From: Chloroflexota bacterium
Lineage (GTDB): Bacteria > Chloroflexota > Anaerolineae > B4-G1
DNA length: 10,360 nucleotides
Assembly (NCBI GenBank): GCA_030596915.1
Contig: JAUVSX010000065.1
Span: 1 to 10,360 of the forward strand
Direction of reading: 5' to 3'
Shown: one piece after another, positions 6,829 through 10,360 of the stretch
How positions within the stretch are numbered: the first letter of the stretch is position 1
How the letters are laid out: the number at the start of each line of letters is the position of its first letter
Notes under the pieces: generated by a model
What the model was told of the DNA's origin: nothing
The model's database searches: none
Seen by the model: only the letters and a program-made list of their open reading frames with translations
Translations under genes and position numbers: made by a program

Positions 6829-8336
6829 TAGCCGCGCCCCAGTCCCAGCTCACTGTGGAGGAAGCGCACGGCGTCCACCACCTGTTCCTCCGGAATGCAG
6901 AAGGAGACACTGTACTCAGTCGCGGCCTGGGCGACGGCGATGACCCGCGTACAGTGGCTGCCCAGCGCAGCGAAGGCGTGAGACACGATGCCTGTTTCGT
7001 TCCATCCGGGCACGCCGACGACCGAGATGGTGGCGACTTCCTCCTTGACCCCCAAGCTGCACGTGCCGTCCGAGACCTGATAGGTCTCTGTCGGCGCCTT
7101 TCCAGGGAAGGGCGCTCGCATGCCCGGAGAGCCCCACGCTGCGGGGACACCTTGCGAAAACCTGTCAGGTCTGATGAACTCGCGGCGAAGTACGCTGAGG
7201 CACCGCTCCTGGTCTCGGTTGCGTACGACGAGGTTCAGATTGTGCTCGGAGAAGGACTGGGAGAACATCGGTACGTAGATGCCGGCCTCGTCGAGGCGCT
7301 GCAGGGCGCGAGCGGACATCTCCAGGGTCCACGAGTCGTCATGGCTTCCGACGGCGATAAGGCTCAGACCCGTCGTCGAGATGATGGCTGGCAGCAACTC
7401 CCGGTCCGGACTGGGCGTCTCGACGATCAACGTGCCGGGGTGCGTGCGGTTGTAGCTATTGACGATGCGCAGTGTAATGCCACGTTCGGTGACCGGACGG
7501 ATCGTCTTGGGGTGGAGCACGTCCGCGCCGTAGTAGGCCAGGTCAGCCGCCTCGGAATAGGAGAGCTCCGACAATGTACGCGCCTCGGGCACGATGTTAG
7601 GGTCGGCCGTCAAGATGCCATCGACATCGCTCCAGATCCAGACCTCGTCAGCGTCCAGCCCGGCGCCGATGATCGCGGCGCTGAAGTCGCTGCCGCCACG
7701 CCCTAGCGTTGTCGTCACGCCCTGCTCCGTCGCACCGATGTAGCCGGTGATGACCGGAATGACACCTCGCTCGGCGAGGGGCTTCACCCGCTGTTGGAGC
7801 CGCTCGCGCGTCTTGTCCATCAGGGGAGTGGCCTGGCCAAACTGGTCGTCTGTGACAAGCAGCTCAGATGCGCTGATCGCCTCGGCGCGCACTCCTCGTC
7901 CCCGCAGCACGGCAGCGAGCAGGTTCGATGACAGTTGCTCACCGAATGAGGCAACGGTATCCAGACCCCGGGGCGTCACCTCTCCCAGAACAGCGATGCT
8001 ACGGTAGAGCCGGTCCAGTTCGTGCAGCCGGTCCTCCACCAGCCCTGCCACATCGACCCGCTCGGGGCTGTCCGCGAGCAGGGCTTCCACGACACCCAGA
8101 TGCTTCTCGAGTAGCCCGGCTTTCGTCCTTCGATAGGCAGCGTCGTCCCCTTCGGCGGCCGCCCACGCCCCGGCGATCAACTGATTGGTGACAGTTGACA
8201 TCGCCGAGACGACGACGACGGTCCCACCCTGGGGCGTGCCGTCCGTTCTGCTGTGCTGTTCCACTACGATGTCGGCAACGTTGGCCATGCGGTCGGCACT
8301 TCCAATGGACGTGCCACCGAACTTGTGTACGATCAT
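6828..8336 (-). CDS. lysC: Aspartate kinase, monofunctional with C-terminal ACT region
   Basis: The enzyme phosphorylates aspartate, the entry to lysine, threonine, methionine and diaminopimelate synthesis. It has 502 residues from ATG 8336; the frame extends to a TTG at 8354, but GGAGG four bases before the ATG decides the start. The kinase domain shows KFGGTS (5-10), SFGEQLSS (130-137), TTLGRGGSDFSA (209-220), WSDVDGILTADP (235-246) and YYGADVLHPKT (268-278). Two ACT-like units follow, about 321-388 and 433-500, of the SQ.FSEHN and AQAATEY type, so feedback by an end-product amino acid is expected. A stretch of about 45 residues between them (389-432) is longer than usual. No homoserine dehydrogenase domain is attached. 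The gene lies 43 bases after tyrA and 12 before aroA, an unusual place for it. The symbol names the function; which aspartokinase paralogue it matches is not determinable. Confidence 0.95.
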   Translation of the reverse strand: MIVHKFGGTSIGSADRMANVADIVVEQHSRTDGTPQGGTVVVVSAMSTVTNQLIAGAWAAAEGDDAAYRRTKAGLLEKHLGVVEALLADSPERVDVAGLVEDRLHELDRLYRSIAVLGEVTPRGLDTVASFGEQLSSNLLAAVLRGRGVRAEAISASELLVTDDQFGQATPLMDKTRERLQQRVKPLAERGVIPVITGYIGATEQGVTTTLGRGGSDFSAAIIGAGLDADEVWIWSDVDGILTADPNIVPEARTLSELSYSEAADLAYYGADVLHPKTIRPVTERGITLRIVNSYNRTHPGTLIVETPSPDRELLPAIISTTGLSLIAVGSHDDSWTLEMSARALQRLDEAGIYVPMFSQSFSEHNLNLVVRNRDQERCLSVLRREFIRPDRFSQGVPAAWGSPGMRAPFPGKAPTETYQVSDGTCSLGVKEEVATISVVGVPGWNETGIVSHAFAALGSHCTRVIAVAQAATEYSVSFCIPEEQVVDAVRFLHSELGLGRG

Positions 8337-8340
8337 GTTT

Positions 8341-8345
8341 CCTCC
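8341..8345 (-). promoter_or_regulatory. Ribosome binding site fixing the lysC ATG
   Basis: GGAGG four bases before the ATG at 8336. It lies inside the longer open frame starting with TTG at 8354, showing that the six extra residues are not translated. Confidence 0.65.
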
Positions 8346-8360
8346 GGTCGTCAACTATGT

Positions 8361-8377
8361 CCCCACCTACGGTGGGG
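8361..8377 (-). other. Perfect hairpin between tyrA and lysC
   Basis: CCCCACC and GGTGGGG form a perfect 7-bp stem around a 3-base loop, starting three bases after the tyrA stop and ending 16 bases before the lysC ribosome binding site. It is not followed by a T run, so it is a poor intrinsic terminator. It could protect the upstream message, mark a processing site or dampen read-through into lysC. Confidence 0.6.
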
Positions 8378-8379
8378 CG

Positions 8380-9279
8380 TCAGCAACGCTGGCCGAAGAC
8401 TCGATTGCGCTGGTCACGGGTGCTCGCGAGCGCGGATCTCAGGCTCTTCTCATCGGCAGATCTGAGCAGATGCGCCAGCTCACGAAGCTGGGCCTGATAC
8501 GCGTCTATCGAGGCAAGCACCGCCTCCCGGTTCGTCAACAGGATGTCGAGCATCATCGTCACATCGCTCGACGCAAGTCGGGACGTGTCGCGGAAACCAC
8601 TCGCGACGGTTTCCCAGACGGCCGAATCGGTCGATGCGGCCGCCTGCCCCGCCCCGATCAGCGCGCAGGCTACAACATAGGGAAGATGACTGACCGTGGC
8701 CAGCAGGTGGTCGTGGCGCTCGGGATCGAGGATCAGCGCGGTTGCCCCAGTAGCCTCGACGAGCGCAACTCCGAGCGCCAGCGCAGCCTCGGAGGTGCGC
8801 GCGAGCGGCGTGAGGACAAACGTGTTGCCCCTGTACAGCGCCGGATCAGCGGCTCGGATGCCTGATACCTCTCGGCCGCACAGAGGGTGACCGCCCAGCG
8901 GCTGTACGTGATCTGGAAGCTCAGCCATCCTCCGAACTACCTGGGCCTTGGTACTGCCCATGTCCATCAGCAGGCAGTCTGCGGCCAACAGCGGCCCAAT
9001 CTGATCGAGTAAGTGGAGAATAGCCAAGACAGGCGTAGCAAGGATCACCACATCTGCGTCGCGGACTCCCGAAGGCAAGTCGGTAGTGCCACGGTTGATC
9101 AGCCCGCGGGCAAGGGCTGTCTCAATCGTCTCCACACGGCGCGCGACGCCTATCACGGCCCGACAGCGCCCGCGTAGGGCGCCGGCCAGCGAGCCACCCA
9201 TCAGGCCCAGTCCGACGATGGCGACGCAGGCGTCGGCGACTCGAGCGTCGGCGACTCGAGCCTCAGCGAGTTTAGTCAC
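8380..9279 (-). CDS. tyrA: Prephenate or arogenate dehydrogenase
   Basis: The enzyme oxidatively decarboxylates prephenate (or arogenate) on the way to tyrosine. It has 299 residues from a GTG start that overlaps the aroF stop by 4 bases (GTGA), so it is probably translated by coupling; no clear ribosome binding site is seen. The Rossmann motif GLGLMGGS is at 23-30, then DMGSTKA (106-112), GGHPLCG (129-135), FVLTP (154-158), SHLPY (197-201, usually SHLPH) and GFRDTSRLA (228-236, with the prephenate-binding arginine). No chorismate mutase or ACT domain is fused. After the second beta strand the sequence is VARR with no acidic residue, which hints at NADP+ rather than NAD+. The frame runs open to 9588, but that extension is Arg-rich, antisense-like and inside aroF. 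Residues 7-16 are a duplicated ARVAD unit ahead of the fold. Confidence 0.94.
   Translation of the reverse strand: MTKLAEARVADARVADACVAIVGLGLMGGSLAGALRGRCRAVIGVARRVETIETALARGLINRGTTDLPSGVRDADVVILATPVLAILHLLDQIGPLLAADCLLMDMGSTKAQVVRRMAELPDHVQPLGGHPLCGREVSGIRAADPALYRGNTFVLTPLARTSEAALALGVALVEATGATALILDPERHDHLLATVSHLPYVVACALIGAGQAAASTDSAVWETVASGFRDTSRLASSDVTMMLDILLTNREAVLASIDAYQAQLRELAHLLRSADEKSLRSALASTRDQRNRVFGQRC
9230..9261 (-). repeat. 15-bp perfect tandem duplication at the start of tyrA
   Basis: A 15-base unit is repeated exactly, with period-15 identity over 9230-9261. It encodes ARVAD-ARVAD at residues 7-16 of TyrA, followed by a degenerate third unit (ACVAI) that is already the first beta strand. 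It lengthens the N-terminus without changing frame. Confidence 0.85.
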
Positions 9280-10289
9280 AGCGTTCGTCCGACGGCCTCG
9301 GCGACGGCGCGCAGGTTCTGCATCAGCGCGGCGAAGCGCGCGGGCTTCAGCGACTGGGCGCCGTCTGAGAGCGCATCCTCGGGATGTGGATGGACTTCGA
9401 TCAGCAGTCCGTCGGCTCCGGCAGCCACGGCCGCGAGAGAGAGCGGCTCGACCAACTCCCACTTTCCCGTCCCGTGGCTGGGATCGACTACGACCGGTAG
9501 GTGACAGAGTTGCTTGAGCAGGGGTACGGCACTGAGATCGAGCGTGTTGCGTGTGTACGTCTCGAATGTGCGGATCCCTCGCTCGCATAGGATGACGCGT
9601 TCGTTGCCATGGGAGAGGATGTACGCGGCTGACATCAGCAACTCCTCTATCGTGGACATCATCCCCCGCTTGAGCATCACCGGGCGCTGAGAATCTCCAA
9701 CGGCGTTAAGCAAGGCGTAGTTCTGCATGTTGCGTGCACCGACTTGTAGAACGTCAGCGTAGGTTGTCACGAGCGGCACCATCTGGGGATCCATCACCTC
9801 GGTGATGATGGGCAGCGAGGTCGCCTCGCGCACCTGCGCCAGGATCCGCAGTCCTTCCTCGCCCAAGCCCTGGAAGCTGTAGGGCGAGGTGCGGGGCTTG
9901 AAGGCACCGCCTCGTAGCATATGGGCGCCGGCGTCCTTGACGGCACGCGCGGCCTCGAGCATCTGCTCGGGTCCTTCGACGGCGCAGGGGCCCGCGATCA
10001 CGATGACCTGCTGCAGGCCGATCGATATCCCGTTGATGTCGACGACCGTATCGTGAGGGTGGAACTCGCGGCTGGCGAGCTTGAATGGCCGCAGGATCGG
10101 CACGGCGCGCTCGACGCCGGCCATCCGCCCAATCTGCTCGCGGTCAAGCGGCCGCCCGTTCCCAATGATGCCGACGATTGTCCGCTCCTCGCCCTCTGAG
10201 ACGTGTGTGCGGTAGCCGGCCTGTTCCCTCCGCACGATCACGTTTGCGATGCTCGCGCGCGTGGCGCCTCTCTTCATCACAACTATCAT
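9276..10289 (-). CDS. aroF: 3-deoxy-7-phosphoheptulonate (DAHP) synthase, type I-beta with ferredoxin-like domain
   Basis: The enzyme condenses phosphoenolpyruvate with erythrose 4-phosphate, the first shikimate-pathway step. It has 337 residues. Residues 1-70 match the ferredoxin-like regulatory domain of Thermotoga-type enzymes and the barrel follows. Visible sites are AGPCA (99-103), RGGAFKPRTSPYSFQG (126-141), QVGARNMQN (182-190), LKRGM (206-210), CERGIRTFE (235-243) and DPSHGTGK (269-276). The metal ligands C102, H272, E298 and D309 fall at the same numbers as in the T. maritima enzyme. The N-terminal domain is the known binding site for Phe/Tyr feedback in that group, so feedback control is likely. 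No chorismate mutase domain is fused. ATG 10289 is chosen because GGAGGT lies six bases upstream; the open frame extends 12 more codons. The symbol is one of several in use for this enzyme. Confidence 0.96.
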   Translation of the reverse strand: MIVVMKRGATRASIANVIVRREQAGYRTHVSEGEERTIVGIIGNGRPLDREQIGRMAGVERAVPILRPFKLASREFHPHDTVVDINGISIGLQQVIVIAGPCAVEGPEQMLEAARAVKDAGAHMLRGGAFKPRTSPYSFQGLGEEGLRILAQVREATSLPIITEVMDPQMVPLVTTYADVLQVGARNMQNYALLNAVGDSQRPVMLKRGMMSTIEELLMSAAYILSHGNERVILCERGIRTFETYTRNTLDLSAVPLLKQLCHLPVVVDPSHGTGKWELVEPLSLAAVAAGADGLLIEVHPHPEDALSDGAQSLKPARFAALMQNLRAVAEAVGRTL

Positions 10290-10295
10290 CTGTTC

Positions 10296-10301
10296 ACCTC
10301 C
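10296..10301 (-). promoter_or_regulatory. Ribosome binding site fixing the aroF start
   Basis: GGAGGT lies six bases before the ATG at 10289. It is the best-matched site in the window and excludes the upstream in-frame start near 10325. Confidence 0.75.
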
Positions 10302-10318
10302 AGACTCGTCTCGCTGGC

Positions 10319-10360
10319 TCACCAATCCTCGGTGTCGACCATCGGAGTCGTCGCGGCCGG
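10319..10360 (-). CDS. Possible 3' end of an upstream gene
   Basis: One minus-strand frame entering from the right edge reads PAATTPMVDTEDW and stops with TGA at 10319-10321, 29 bases before the aroF ATG. That spacing and the acidic tail would fit the end of a preceding operon gene. However, both other frames are also open here, and only 13 codons are visible. No promoter is recognisable in the 71 bases upstream of aroF. Confidence 0.25.
   Translation of the reverse strand, partial: PAATTPMVDTEDW

Noticed and set aside
8185..8865. Plus-strand frame of 226 codons across lysC and tyrA
   Set aside because: It lies opposite two well-supported genes, has no recognisable domain and is expected in GC-rich DNA.
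9280..9588. Extension of TyrA by 103 residues to 9588
   Set aside because: It is Arg/Ser-rich out-of-frame reading of the aroF gene; the family fold begins right after the GTG at 9279.
1..10360. tRNA, rRNA, CRISPR, insertion sequence or phage elements
   Set aside because: No tRNA-like arms, spaced repeats, transposase motifs or terminal inverted repeats were seen; the genes fill nearly all the window.

Overview
The window is a GC-rich stretch of bacterial DNA with all eight recognisable genes on the minus strand, so transcription runs from high to low coordinates. It looks like core-metabolism DNA from an uncultured, high-GC, non-proteobacterial organism. A type I-beta DAHP synthase, a class II-type EPSP synthase, a GH116 glucosidase and a corrinoid-type URO-D protein would suit Chloroflexota or Armatimonadota, but the sequence alone does not fix the phylum.

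Region 1 (10360 down to 3730) is a compact amino-acid operon. Its order is DAHP synthase (aroF type), prephenate/arogenate dehydrogenase (tyrA), aspartokinase (lysC), EPSP synthase (aroA), shikimate dehydrogenase (aroE), then a PHP-domain hydrolase of the CehA/McbA type. Neighbours overlap by 4 or 8 bases or sit 12 to 43 bases apart, so they are probably co-transcribed and partly translationally coupled. They cover the first step of the shikimate pathway, shikimate formation, EPSP formation and the committed step to tyrosine, plus the first step of the aspartate family. The aroB, aroD, aroK, aroC and pheA functions are not in the window. A perfect small hairpin lies between tyrA and lysC. The promoter lies beyond the right edge.

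Region 2 (3729 to 3479) is a 251-base gap with a strong sigma70-type promoter reading leftward (TTGACG, 17 bases, TATACT), followed by an untranslated leader of about 150 bases.

Region 3 (3478 down to 1) is a two-gene catabolic-looking unit: a cytoplasmic GH116 (DUF608/GBA2-like) glycoside hydrolase, then, 17 bases later, a URO-D-fold protein of the methyltransferase type that runs off the left edge.

No RNA genes, mobile elements, CRISPR arrays or convincing intrinsic terminators were seen. The most notable details are lysC embedded in an aromatic operon, two unrelated 15-bp in-frame tandem repeats in different genes, a duplicated CC-x4-CC cysteine signature in the GH116 protein, and a PHP hydrolase at the end of the aromatic operon. 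I found no clearly new multi-gene system.
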